Below are positions 47,307-59,662 of a stretch of 64,000 nucleotides of DNA, in pieces. Both the position numbers and the translations under genes were made by a program. This DNA is from Papaver somniferum (Eukaryota > Streptophyta > Magnoliopsida > Ranunculales > Papaveraceae): positions 11,993,679 through 12,057,678 of the forward strand of contig NC_039362.1 in the NCBI RefSeq assembly GCF_003573695.1, given 5' to 3'. The notes under the pieces were generated by a model. It was not told where the DNA came from and did no database searches. It was given only the letters and a program-made list of their open reading frames with translations. How positions within the stretch are numbered: the stretch's first letter is position 1; each line of letters begins with the position of its first letter.

Positions 47307-49100
47307 TCAACTCGAACCGTATAACAGTAGCCGGAATAACTGTGGGTCTTTAAAACCAAAAAGAGCTGACAAAAGGAAACTGCAGTGAACCAAGAAAATG
47401 TACAAGACTAGCATGCCCTTACCTAGTTTCCTGATTAAGATATCTATATCTAATTGTGGTTCAGGTTCAGGTTCTATAAAAGGGTCTAAATATATTTCTT
47501 TAGGCTGCAACTCCTCAAAATTGAGATCCGAATTATTAGGTCCTAGAGTCTGTAAGTACTTAAATAAGAACTTAGAATCACAAAATAATAACCTAAATAA
47601 TTGAGGATCCTCTAAGTCAATCAGGTTTGACTTACATAATTGACCACAGTGAGAGTAGTGGTCATTCTTAAGAAAATGTGTCGATTCTAATATCCTAAAG
47701 TAATTAGGTTTAGTCTCAGAACTTAATAATTGACACATTTGAAATTTATATGTTCCCACAATTGTTTGAAAAATATTTGGTGGGAAAACAAAGTCGATCT
47801 TAGTATCATAGCCTGGTCTAACCTCATCAACCAGAGGATGGGTTTCTAACAACTGAACTTCCTTATGGACATCACTAGGTTCAGGAAAACGAGTATGAAA
47901 GTAATCTTGTAAAATGGTTGAGGCATTGATGTCAAGTCCTAAGTGTGGGGACTTTCTGAGAGTTAAAGGTAAGGCACTAGGGAAGTGATAATCACCCCCA
48001 AACTTAGAGTTTTCAGTTTCTCTAGATAGACCTCTAATTTTTTCTTGAATTTCCGTATCTTCAGAGTCCTTAAAATATTCAAGAGATTCTTCTAAGTTAT
48101 TATCAGGTAGTGCATCTTTACTCATCTCTACGGGTCTATCTTCTTCTTCCAAGACTATTGTTTCTAAGTCGCTAGACTCTAAAACAGTATTTTCGAAATG
48201 AACCCGTTCCTCTAAACCACTATCGGCTTCGTAATCAAAAGGAAAAACTACATCGTCTAAAACGGTGGTATCCCTAATCAAATCATCGTCCTTTTGAATA
48301 GGTGAATAATCATAAAAATTATTTGGATTTGAAGTAGAAATAATATAATCACTATAAAGCTCAATTGGATTACTAGATTCCTGATTACTATGCCTACATG
48401 TTTCAGATTCTTCATCACTACTATCCTCATCATCATAATAGTACGAAGATGATTGAACCTTATCTAAATAAGTAGTGTTACCAATTATAACCTCGTTATC
48501 TTGATTATGTGAAAAAGTATCTTCATTCTCAAGGGTATTATTGGATACACTATATTGGCAATTCAAGTTATTTCGAGCAATACTTTCATTCGTCTCTAAC
48601 TCAAGTCTACGTGTCGACTCAGCTATCCTCTCAAGGGTCTCTTCCAAAGAAAGTTCCCTTAGTGTAGGATCTAAGTTTTGAGTTAATCTATTGAGGATAT
48701 CTTCTACAGATTCAGTTGTTGTTGCAGTTCTTTCGTCCATAACTACATTATTCACCTCATATAATTTATACGCCGATTCAGCTAACTGACATGATGACTT
48801 AGCTAAATTCCTGAGAGTCTCTTCTAGAGAAGGAATAGGAACTGAAGGATCATAATAAGGACTACTTTTCAAAAGTTTGATTGTATCCTCTAAAGACGAA
48901 GAACTAGTATTATAATCTTCTTGCTCGTATGACTGATGCGCGTGCGGATAGTAATTGGGCTCACCATGGTATGAACCATAACCTTGAAAAGGTTGACGTC
49001 CCCAGTCACTATTCTCACTATGGTCATAATACTGATGATGTCCATATTCAAATTCAGGTCGATATTCATTGTATTGGCTTCTATCATACCAGTTCGACAT
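47307..49100 (-). CDS. Family-B large ORF, copy 2 (intact, 597 residues)
   Basis: ATG at 49100 (MSNWYDRSQYNEYRPEFEYG); the frame is also open for nine codons upstream without an ATG. Order: Tyr/His/Asp-rich start, SSSSLEDTIKLLKSSP, two Leu/Glu heptad-like blocks (SLEETLRNLAKSS; SLEETLERIAESTRRLE), acidic middle, one copy of the GLEERVHFENTVLESSDLETIV unit, then FGGDYHFPSALPLTLRKSP, TRFPEPSDV, YDTKIDFVFPPN, SETKPNYFRILESTHF, HYSHCGQLCKSNLIDLEDPQLFRL, DPFIEPEPEPQL, and a ~20-residue hydrophobic stretch (GMLVLYIFLVHCSFLLSALFGF) 13 residues from the end. It has no Cys-His knuckle and no enzyme motif. Family not recognised. Conservation of an open frame across copies suggests selection on the protein; a membrane role is only inferred. 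Confidence 0.75.
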   Translation of the reverse strand: MSNWYDRSQYNEYRPEFEYGHHQYYDHSENSDWGRQPFQGYGSYHGEPNYYPHAHQSYEQEDYNTSSSSLEDTIKLLKSSPYYDPSVPIPSLEETLRNLAKSSCQLAESAYKLYEVNNVVMDERTATTTESVEDILNRLTQNLDPTLRELSLEETLERIAESTRRLELETNESIARNNLNCQYSVSNNTLENEDTFSHNQDNEVIIGNTTYLDKVQSSSYYYDDEDSSDEESETCRHSNQESSNPIELYSDYIISTSNPNNFYDYSPIQKDDDLIRDTTVLDDVVFPFDYEADSGLEERVHFENTVLESSDLETIVLEEEDRPVEMSKDALPDNNLEESLEYFKDSEDTEIQEKIRGLSRETENSKFGGDYHFPSALPLTLRKSPHLGLDINASTILQDYFHTRFPEPSDVHKEVQLLETHPLVDEVRPGYDTKIDFVFPPNIFQTIVGTYKFQMCQLLSSETKPNYFRILESTHFLKNDHYSHCGQLCKSNLIDLEDPQLFRLLFCDSKFLFKYLQTLGPNNSDLNFEELQPKEIYLDPFIEPEPEPQLDIDILIRKLGKGMLVLYIFLVHCSFLLSALFGFKDPQLFRLLLYGSS

Positions 49101-49129
49101 TCTTAATTGCAGGGGAATTCTACGCAATC

Positions 49130-50181
49130 ACAAACAAGTCCGACTCCACCAAATCAAACCTATAGAATCTAGCAAACAAAAAGCATGATGGCTCCACTTA
49201 GATTGTTTTCTAGACCAGCTTCTATTCCTTCGAAAAGGAATTCGTTACAATTTGAGCACACCCCTCTGGAATCAATCCGAGCTAATGTAAGTTGAATCGA
49301 GGCGAGGGAAGCTCAGTGGAGCTTTGATACCCAAGGCCTCACCGCTATCACAAGGCGGCGCAGTCACGCATTCAACTCACAGAAACCATCATGAATTTTG
49401 AAATGTGCTTAAAGAGCAACCAATATTTTTCGAACGAGTTTCCTATTAAGCTCGTTACCCTATTGGTCTCGTTCTATTCAAAATTTTAGGCTTAGGTTCG
49501 CGTTTGGTTTCGTTTTCCTAAGGCGGGCAAGAAGGAAACGGTGATGAAATCCGAGTCCTTATCTTGTTTAGGCCAGGCCTTGCCCTTTACTAGGAAAATA
49601 AAGACAGTCCGGTTCGTCCTCAAACAATTATCACCTTAAGGCAGACAGTAACCCGCTTGCAGGAGATTCGCGGGTGTTTCGATTGGACTTACCTCCCGTA
49701 CCAGACGGGCGATGAACCGTTGTCGTCGACTCAGGCCACGACTCCTATGACGTGTGCGAACCCGAGGGGCCGAGACGATATAGTAATCGTCGTCCTTCCC
49801 TGCAAACAGTTTGTATTTAATTTTTTTTTCTTAATTTATAACCCTTCCGTAGGGTTTTAAAAATAATGTCCAAAGTCCAGAATAAAGTCCAAATAAAAAG
49901 TCCAAAATTACAAAAATTATGAAAAATAAAGCCTATTTACAAATTCTAAAAATAAATAAATAAAAGCTATATACAAAAAAAATAATAATAATAAAAATTA
50001 AATCCTAAAAAAAAATTATGTCTTTTTCTTCTTCTCTTTTAGCTTTAAGCTTTTTGTTCCCAAGTCCTTAGTATTCCACTTCGAACCTGTAAATCAAAGA
50101 CACAAAAAGAAACGTAAAAAGGAACAAATAATAGTAAAAAAATAAAATAAAATAATAAACCTAAAAACAAATCTATATACA
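49130..50181 (-). other. Family-B 5' leader, unit 1
   Basis: About 1 kb between PBS and ORF, nearly identical to 58564-59640. The inner ~660 bases (about 49168-49830) are GC-richer than the rest and hold several short inverted motifs; an A/T-rich tail with aataataataat follows. No ORF is conserved. Likely untranslated leader, possibly with packaging or splicing signals (inference). Confidence 0.65.
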
Positions 50182-50204
50182 AGTCCCCGGCAGCGGCGCC
50201 ATTT
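50182..50204 (-). other. Primer-binding site of unit 1
   Basis: Minus-strand AAAATGGCGCCGCTGCCGGG next to LTR-b. It is closer to the common TGGCGCCGTTGCCGGGGA form than the PBS of unit 3. Confidence 0.75.
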
Positions 50205-51728
50205 TGTTGTAGTAATTCGATTTGCGGTAAATACGGATTCGATGCTCGGTCTTGAATAAATTTATAAACAAAAATATATACAAAATTGTCACAGGATCAA
50301 GAGATACCGGGACTCAGGATTTCACCAATTCTTATACTCATGCGATTCAATTATTAATTCTAGACAATTAAAGCTTATATTGATAACAAATATCGACTCT
50401 TACTTTGCCAAAAATAGATTTTGTAAGTATTATATGTAAATCATAAGCATGATGCATCAAGAATATCATGGATTAAGCATACATCATCAGACAAAATCAC
50501 AAATAATCAATAAAATTCATAATTCCATTCATAATAGTGCAAATAGTCATAAAAGAATTAAATAAAATTACTCATGCATAAAGAATGGTTTCCTCCATCA
50601 TCCCAGTATTGGGGTTTAGCTACTCATAATAATCATGTTCTCAAAATACATACTTGATGCTCAAAATATGATTAAAAGAGTGAAAAATATAAAACAGTGG
50701 TTCTGTGACCCACAAAATTCGTCCAGAAAGAAACGATACCAGTGAGCTGCAGTAAATCAACGACACCCAGATGCTGCTGTTGACGCTGCAGAAAATAAGA
50801 CTGCTCTGAGCAGTCCGTTCTTCGTGTTCTTCAAGGTTTGTTAATGGCAGCAGCAGCAGCAGGTACAATTCCTGCAACTCCTCCTGCGCCTCTCTGCTTG
50901 CCTCCCAATCGACCCCTAACTCTTCATCCCCCTTTATGAGACTTGTATCCTCCTTTATATACTACCCAGATCCATAAATCTCGAGAAATATTTTTCTTTT
51001 TTTCTCCCTGCCAAGTTACGGTTTTTCTTTTCTACACGGCTGCTGACCCTTTCCAAACTCTCGTACGCGTCTTCTGTTGTTACAAAACTTTCCCAAGATA
51101 TAAGGGAATCGAATAAGAGAAGATATCTTCCCTAATCCTCCACGTAATCTCCAAAATTATCTCCACAGCAGACCCGTGAAAACATCACCTCTGTTTTGCT
51201 TGATATCGACGATTCAGCCCAATATGCTCGACCCAAACGCACACATAAACCCTGTTTGGTCCACTAAAGTCCATCCCAATCGAGTTTGGCAATTGAATCT
51301 CCATAAAACACGTCCAACAATTCGAACCCTAAACTGCCAGAGTTGAAAACCAATTTCCCGCCAAAATTCTGTTTTAAACGTGAAGAAGAAGGGTGCCCCC
51401 CTATCCAGCTCCGGTGTCCCTTTAGCAGCTGTCTGGAAATGGGTCACCCCTTAGTAATTATGTTACCCCTTATCCAAAATTGAGAGTCCGTATAGTGAGT
51501 TTTCTGGGACATTTTCCGCACTTTTTCGGGGTTCCTCCGAGGTATTTCTGAGGTGCTTCCGGTACTCTATCAACGGAGGTCCAAACGCCGCATTTTCAGC
51601 CAATTTCGCCGCAAAACCTTATTCTTCTAAAAACACCTACAAATAAATAAAATAACCAAATAAGTATAGAATCGAGCACTAACACTATATACAATTGAGA
51701 TATATTAGACACATAAATGCGTCTATCA
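50205..51728 (-). repeat. LTR-b (inner, diverged)
   Basis: 1524 bases. Ends match the family (tgttgtagtaattcgattt...gcgtctatca), but the interior differs clearly from LTR-a/d between about 50260 and 51420. TATATAAA (minus) at 50954-50961. Confidence 0.9.
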
Positions 51729-53023
51729 AATACCCCCAAACTTATTATTTGCTAGTCCCGAGCAAATCAAAACTACAAAATAAAATCCTAACTCACTGTC
51801 GCAGGCATCGTCGATTGCATTTAGCGTATGCAATAAGCCTTTAAACCCCTAGGTGGCCCTAGTGGCCGAGTTATAGTCTCGGGAGGGCTTACCAGAGATA
51901 TACCCACAAAACCTGTAATCCAGACCTTAGCTAACTACGCAGAACCTTGGAAGGCACTAAAGAATCTCCTTGGTTGGCATACTTATTGACTACAGGAAGA
52001 AGTACCCTGATGCGAAATTCCAATTGATGTACACGAGTTTGCACTCAAGCATACTAAAATTCATATAAAGTGACAGAGCTCTACTCAGATAGTTGCACTA
52101 TGGACATCATATTCGGAGTCAAAACTAATCACATGGATAGATCAAGAAGATGGATATAGAAAACATAGATGGTTTTGATGTTTACTAAGTGAACGACGTT
52201 TCCCATATCTGTCTGAAGGCCTCCGCCAAAATGAACCTATCCTAATGGATTGAGATACTAGTCTGACTAATATCAACACACTGGCATATACAAGGGTACC
52301 AGTGGTCGATAACCTAACTCTAGGTCAACACAACTGGCATATACAAGGGTACCAGTGGTCGACTTTATTGAATTTATTCCTTTTGGTCAAATGGTCTGGT
52401 CTCAAATTTTTTTTTTTTTTTCTACTTTTTGGTAACTACCATTTTTTTTTCATCTTTTTTTTTTCATCTCTTTTTCTTTTTCAACTTTTTTTTTCATGGT
52501 ATCTCAATCACTCTAATTCACCCTAGCATTGGTAACAACTTGAATCGTGGGCCCCACCTATCACTTAGAGAAACATAGTTTAAAAACAAAATAAAATAAA
52601 AATAGAAGTGAAAAGGACTCAACGAGATATGGTGAAACTATCATGTTATTTCTAACACCTGAGCTCTGTGCTTTTATGAATAGACTCTTTAGATGTTTCC
52701 ATCTAATCAGATTGGTTCCTCAAACTCCTACAATCAAAATGCTTCCATCCACTTAGATTAGTTAGTGCAATCCTCAATAGGCATAAATTTCTAGGCTCTG
52801 GAGTTTATTTATTGCAACTAAAAAGTTTCTCCCATACCCCCAAACTTAAACCTAACATTGTCCTCAATGTTCTAAAGATAAAATTAAAAACATGAACAAG
52901 GAGAAACTATTACCATTCGAAGAAAAAGAGTTAAGGAAAGATATTACCTGGTTGCATGAGTTTGGGTTACCTCCCAAGAAGTGCTAAGTTTAAAGTCTTC
53001 AGCCAGACATAGAAAAGGTTTAG
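51729..53023 (-). other. PPT and 3' internal noncoding region of unit 2
   Basis: PPT aagtttgggggtatt (minus) next to LTR-b, then noncoding sequence matching unit 1. The T-rich tract at 52406-52495 is longer and interrupted (ttttcatc units). Confidence 0.8.
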
Positions 53024-54526
53024 TCAACTCGTACCGTATAACAATAGCCGGAATAACTGTGGGTCTTTAAAACCAAAAAGAGCTGACAAAAGGAAACTGC
53101 AGTGAACCAAGAAAATGTACAAGACTAGCATGCCCTTACCTAGTTTCTGGATAACTATCGCTAATTGCGGTTCAGGTTCAGGTTCTATGAAGGGGTCTAA
53201 ATAGACTATTTTCCTCGGATGCATTTCCTCATAGGCAGGATTCAAATTATTAGGTCCTAGAGTCTGGAAAAACTCAGATAAGAATCTGGAATCACAAAAT
53301 AACCTAAATAATTTAGGATCCTCTAAGTCAATTAGGTATGACTTACATAGTTGACCACAGTCAGAGTAGTGGTCATTCTGAGGCAAATGTGTCGATTCTA
53401 ATTTCCTAAAGTACTTAGGCTTAGTCTTAGAACTTAATAAGTGACACATTTGAAATCTAAACGTTCCCACAGTTGGAAGAAAACTATTTGGTGGGAAAAC
53501 AAAGTCAATCTGGGGATCATAGCCTGGGCAAACCACATCAACCAGAGGATGGGTTTCTAACGACTGAACTTTTTTCATGACATCATTAGGTTCGGGAAAC
53601 CTAGTATGAAGATAATCTTGTAAGATGGTTGAGGCATGGATATCAAGTCCTATGTGAGGCGACTTTCTGAGAGTTAAAGGTAAAGCACTAGGAAAGTGAT
53701 AATCACCCCCAAACTTAGAGTTTTCAGTGTTTCTAGTTAGACTAGCCACAATCTCCCTAATTTCTAGGTCATCAGATTCCTGAAAATGGGCAATTGATTC
53801 TTCTAAGTTGTAATATTGCAGTGTATCCTCATTAATCTCTACGAGTTCATCTAAGACTATTGTTTCTAAATCGTACGACTCTGAAACAGTATTCTCAGGG
53901 TAAAACCGTTCCTCGAAACCATCATCGATTACAGTTTCTAAATCGTTCGACTCGAAAACAGTAGTCTCAAGATAAACCGGTTCCTCTAAACCTTTATCGG
54001 ATTCGTAAACAGGAAAAACTACATCGTCTAAAACAGTGGAATCCCTAATCAAATCCTCGTCCTTTTGAATAGGTGAATAATCATAATAATTATTTGGATT
54101 TGAACTAGAAATAATATAATCATTATAAAGCTCAATTGGATTACTAGATTCCTGATTACTATGCCTACATATTTCAGATTCTTCATCACTACTATCCTCA
54201 TCATCATAATAGTACGAAGATGATTGAACCTTATCTAAATAAGTAGTGTTACCAATTATAACCTCGTTATCTTGATACCTTAGTGCTGCTGTTGATAAGC
54301 GACGCTGGTATTCTGCTGTTGAAGAACGACGCAGGTGTACTGCTGCTAGCACTGTTGAAGAACGACGGTCCTGGAGGGTCCGTTCTTCGTCTTCTTCTTC
54401 CTTCTCGAGCAGCAGCAGGAAGCTTTCCTGCAGCTTCCTGTTCTTCGTCTTCCAGCCTCTCTGCTGCGTCTCTGTGGTCTCTAAACTTCCCCAAACTTCT
54501 TGATAAAACTTTCTCTCACTTCCCAC
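53024..54526 (-). pseudogene. Family-B large ORF, copy 3, N-terminus replaced by LTR sequence
   Basis: Downstream of about 54277 it follows copy 4 almost exactly (from QDNEVIIGNTTYLDK to DPQLFRLLLYGTS), with the acidic unit duplicated. Upstream, roughly 85 codons come from LTR-c, because a deletion joined the LTR interior directly to the ORF and removed R-U5, PBS, leader and the first ~200 codons. The combined frame is open for 500 codons but begins with GTG near the LTR TATA box, and there is no ATG in the LTR-derived part, so normal translation is doubtful. Confidence 0.8.
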
Positions 54527-55336
54527 CAGCCTTTATATACCAATAGGGTCCAAATAACTCGATTAAATCCGAGTTTATCTCCCTTTTTTCTTCACGTGCA
54601 GTTGAGAGAGAAATCTCTTTTCTGTTGCTTTGTACGCGTCTTCTGGCAATTTCTTACGCTCCAAAATTCTCCTAATCCTTAAACAAGACTAAATACACTT
54701 TACTTCAACGTAAAACTCTCCCAGAATCTCTAAATATATTTGAAAACTTCACAGAGAACACATATTCTGTTTGGACTTTGATCGCTTCTCACGGCCATTC
54801 CAGCCCAATTCGATCAGCCCAATCACTTGCATAGGGTCTGTTTAGGTCTAACAGGATTATCCCAACTGATTTCCGGTGTTTAATCGCATTAAAACTCCTC
54901 CAATAATCGAACCAAAATCTGCCAGACGATGCATGCATTTTCCCGCCAAAATTTGCTTTTAAATTTGAGAAGTTGACCTCCCCTTATCTGTGGCTGGTCT
55001 CCCTTTAGCAGCTGCCTGGAAATGGGTCACCCCTTAGTAATTAGGTTACCCCTTATCCAAAATCAAGGATCCGTATAGCAAGTGTCCTCTGGGGCATTTT
55101 CCGCACTTTTTCCGGGGTTCCTCCGGGGTATTTCTGGGGTACTTCCGGTACACTTATGGGGCGCTTCCGGTACTCTATCAACGGAGGTCCAAACGCCGCA
55201 TTTTCAGCCAATTTCGCCGCAAATCCTTATTCTTCTAAAAACACCTACAAATAAATAAAATAACCAAATAAGTACAAAATTGAGCACTAACAATATATAC
55301 AAATGAGCTATATTAGACACATAAATGCGTCTATCA
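54277..55336 (-). repeat. LTR-c (partial, inner)
   Basis: The half from about 54490 to 55336 is nearly identical to LTR-a/d. The part 54277-54480 is a different, CAG/GCTG-rich variant with repeats such as gttgaagaacgacg. The missing part corresponds to R-U5. TATATAAA (minus) at 54532-54539. Confidence 0.88.
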
Positions 55337-56686
<1,350 letters not shown>

Positions 56687-58534
56687 TCAACTCGTACCGT
56701 ATAACAATAGCCGGAATAACTGTGGGTCTTTAAAACCAAAAAGAGCTGACAAAAGGAAACTGCAGTGAACCAAGAAAATGTACAAGACTAGCATGCCCTT
56801 ACCTAGTTTCTGGATAACTATCGCTAATTGCGGTTCAGGTTCAGGTTCTATGAAGGGGTCTAAATAGACTATTTTCCTCGGATGCATTTCCTCATAGGTA
56901 GGATTCAAATTATTAGGTCCTAGAGTCTGGAAAAACTCAGATAAGAACCTGGAATCACAAAATAACCTAAATAATTTAGGATCCTCTAAGTCAATTAGGT
57001 ATGACTTACATAGTTGACCACAGTCAGAGTAGTGGTCATTCTGAAACAAATGTGTCGATTCTAATTTCCTAAAGTACTTAGGCTTAGTCTCAGAACTTAA
57101 TAAGTAACACATTTGAAATCTATACGTTCCCACAATTGGAAGAAAACTATTTGGTGGGAAAACAAAGTCAATTTGGGTATCATAGCCTGGGCAAACCACA
57201 TCAACCAGAGGATGGGTTTCTAACGACTGAACTTTTTTCATGACATCATTAGGTTCGGGAAACCTAGTATGAAGATAATCTTGTAAGATGGTTGAGGCAT
57301 GGATATCACGTCCTATGTGAGGGGACTTTCTGAGAGTTAAAGGTAAAGCACTAGGAAAGTGATAATCACCCCCAAACTTAGAGTTTTCAGTGTCTCTAGT
57401 TAGACTAGCCACAATCTCCCTAATTTCTAGGTCATCAGATTCCTGAAAATGGGCAATTGATTCTTCTAAGTTGTAATATTGCAGTGTATCCTCATTAATC
57501 TCTACGAGTTCATCTAAGACTATTGTTTCTAAATCGTACGACTCTGAAACAGTATTCTCAGGGTAAAACCGTTCCTCGAAACCATCATCGATTACAGTTT
57601 CTAAATCGTTCGACTCGAAAACAGTAGTCTCAAGATAAACCGGTTCCTCTAAACCTTTATCGGATTCGTAAACAGGACATACTACATCGTCTAAAACGGT
57701 GGAATCCCTAATGAAATCCTCGTCCTTTTGAATAGGTGAATAATCATAATAATTATTTGGATTTGAACTAGAAATAATATAATCATTATAAAGCTCAATT
57801 GGATTACTAGATTCCTGATTACTATGCCTACATATTTCAGATTCTTCATCACTACTATCCTCATCATCATAATAGTACGAAGATGATTGAACCTTATCTA
57901 AATAAGTAGTGTTACCAATTATAACCTCGTTATCTTGATTATATGAAAAAGTATCTTCATTCTCAAGGGTATTATTGGATACACTATATTGGCAATTCAA
58001 GTTATTTCGAGCAATACTTTCGTTCGTCTCTAACTCAAGTCTACGTGTCGACTCAGCTATCCTCTCAAGGGTCTCTTCCAAAGAAAGTTCCCTTAGTGTA
58101 GGATCTAAGTTTTGAGTTAATATATTGAGGATATCTTCTACAGATTCAGTTGTTGTTGCAGTTCTTTCGTCCATAACTACATTATTCACCTCATCTAATT
58201 TATACGTTGATTCAGCTAACTGACGTGATGAATTAGCTAAATTCCTGAGAGTCTCTTCTAGAGAAGGAATAGGAACTGAAGGATCATAATAAGGACTACT
58301 TTTCAAAAGTTTGATTGTATCCTCTAAAGACGAAGAACTAGTATTATAATCTTCTTGCTCGTATGACTGATGCGCGTGCGGATAGTAATTGGGCTCACCA
58401 TGGTATGAACCATAACCTTGAAAAGGTTGGCGTCCCCAGTCACTATTCTCACTATGGTCATAATACTGATGATGTCCATATTCAAATTCAGGTCGATATT
58501 CATTGTATTGGCTTCTATCATACCAGTTCGACAT
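56687..58534 (-). CDS. Family-B large ORF, copy 4 (intact, 615 residues)
   Basis: ATG at 58534 (MSNWYDRSQYNEY). Same plan as copy 2, but the acidic unit is present twice in tandem: LEEPVYLETTVFESNDLETV followed by FEERFYPENTVSESYDLETI. Ends with hydrophobic GMLVLYIFLVHCSFLLSALF and DPQLFRLLLYGTS. No internal stop. Together with copy 2 this is the best template for asking what the protein is. Not recognised; gag-like by position only. Confidence 0.76.
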   Translation of the reverse strand: MSNWYDRSQYNEYRPEFEYGHHQYYDHSENSDWGRQPFQGYGSYHGEPNYYPHAHQSYEQEDYNTSSSSLEDTIKLLKSSPYYDPSVPIPSLEETLRNLANSSRQLAESTYKLDEVNNVVMDERTATTTESVEDILNILTQNLDPTLRELSLEETLERIAESTRRLELETNESIARNNLNCQYSVSNNTLENEDTFSYNQDNEVIIGNTTYLDKVQSSSYYYDDEDSSDEESEICRHSNQESSNPIELYNDYIISSSNPNNYYDYSPIQKDEDFIRDSTVLDDVVCPVYESDKGLEEPVYLETTVFESNDLETVIDDGFEERFYPENTVSESYDLETIVLDELVEINEDTLQYYNLEESIAHFQESDDLEIREIVASLTRDTENSKFGGDYHFPSALPLTLRKSPHIGRDIHASTILQDYLHTRFPEPNDVMKKVQSLETHPLVDVVCPGYDTQIDFVFPPNSFLPIVGTYRFQMCYLLSSETKPKYFRKLESTHLFQNDHYSDCGQLCKSYLIDLEDPKLFRLFCDSRFLSEFFQTLGPNNLNPTYEEMHPRKIVYLDPFIEPEPEPQLAIVIQKLGKGMLVLYIFLVHCSFLLSALFGFKDPQLFRLLLYGTS

Positions 58535-58563
58535 TCTTAATTGCAGGGGAATTCTACGCAATC

Positions 58564-59640
58564 ACAAACAAGTCCGACTCGACCAAATCAAACCTATAGA
58601 ATCTAGCAAACAAAAAGCATGATGGCTCCACTTAGATTGTTTTCTAGACCAGCTTCTATTCCTTCGAAAAGGAATTCGTTACAATTTGAGCACACCCCTC
58701 TGGAATCAATCCGAGCTAATGTAAGTTGAATCGAGGCGAGGGAAGCTCAGTGGAGCTTTGATACCCAAGGCCTCACCGCTATCACAAGGCGGCGCAGTCA
58801 CGCGTTCAACTCACAGAAACCATCATGAACTTTGAAATGTGCTTAAAGAGCAACCAATATTTTTCGAACGAGTTTCCTATTAAGCTCGTTACCCTATTGG
58901 TCTCGTTCTATTCAAAATTTTAGGCTTAGGTTCGCGTTTGGTTTCGTTTTCCTAAGGCGGGCAAGAAGGAAACGGTGATGAAATCCGAGTCCTTATCTTG
59001 TTTAGGCCAGGCCTTGCCCTTTACTAGGAAAATAATGACAGTCCGGTTCGTCCTCAAACAATTATCACCTTAAGGCAGACAGTAACCCGCTTGCAGGAGA
59101 TTCGCGGGTGTTTCGATTGGACTTACCTCCCGTACCAGACGGGCGATGAACCGTTGTTGTCGACTCGGGCCACGACTCCTATGCCGTGTGCGAACCCGAG
59201 GGGCCGAGACGATATAGTAATCGTCGTCCTTCCCTGCAAACAGTTTGTATTTAATTTTTTAATTTAATTTATAACCCTTCCGTAGGGTTTTAAAAATAAT
59301 GTCCAAAGTCCAGAATAAAGTCCAAATAAAAAGTCCAAAATTACAAAAATTATGAAAAATAAAGCCTATTTAAAAATTCTAAAAATAAATAAATAAAAGC
59401 TATATACAAAAAAAAATAATAATAATAAAAACTAAATCCTAAAAAAAAAAATTATGTCTTTTTCTTCTTCTCTTTTAGCTTTTAACTTTTAGCTTTAAGC
59501 TTTTTGTTCCCAAGTCCTTAGTATTCCACTTCGAACCTGTAAATCAAAGACACGAAAAGAAACGTAAAAAGGAACAAATAATAGTAAAAAAAAAAAATAA
59601 ATAAATAAAATAATAAACCTAAAAACAAATCTATATACAA
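58564..59640 (-). other. Family-B 5' leader, unit 3
   Basis: Nearly identical to 49130-50181, including the GC-richer block and the A-rich tail next to the PBS. No gene. Confidence 0.65.
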
Positions 59641-59662
59641 GTCCGCGTCGGCGGCGCCATTT
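59641..59662 (-). other. Primer-binding site of unit 3
   Basis: Minus-strand AAAATGGCGCCGCCGACGCG next to LTR-d, the same variant as in the nested element at 22201-22220. Confidence 0.75.
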
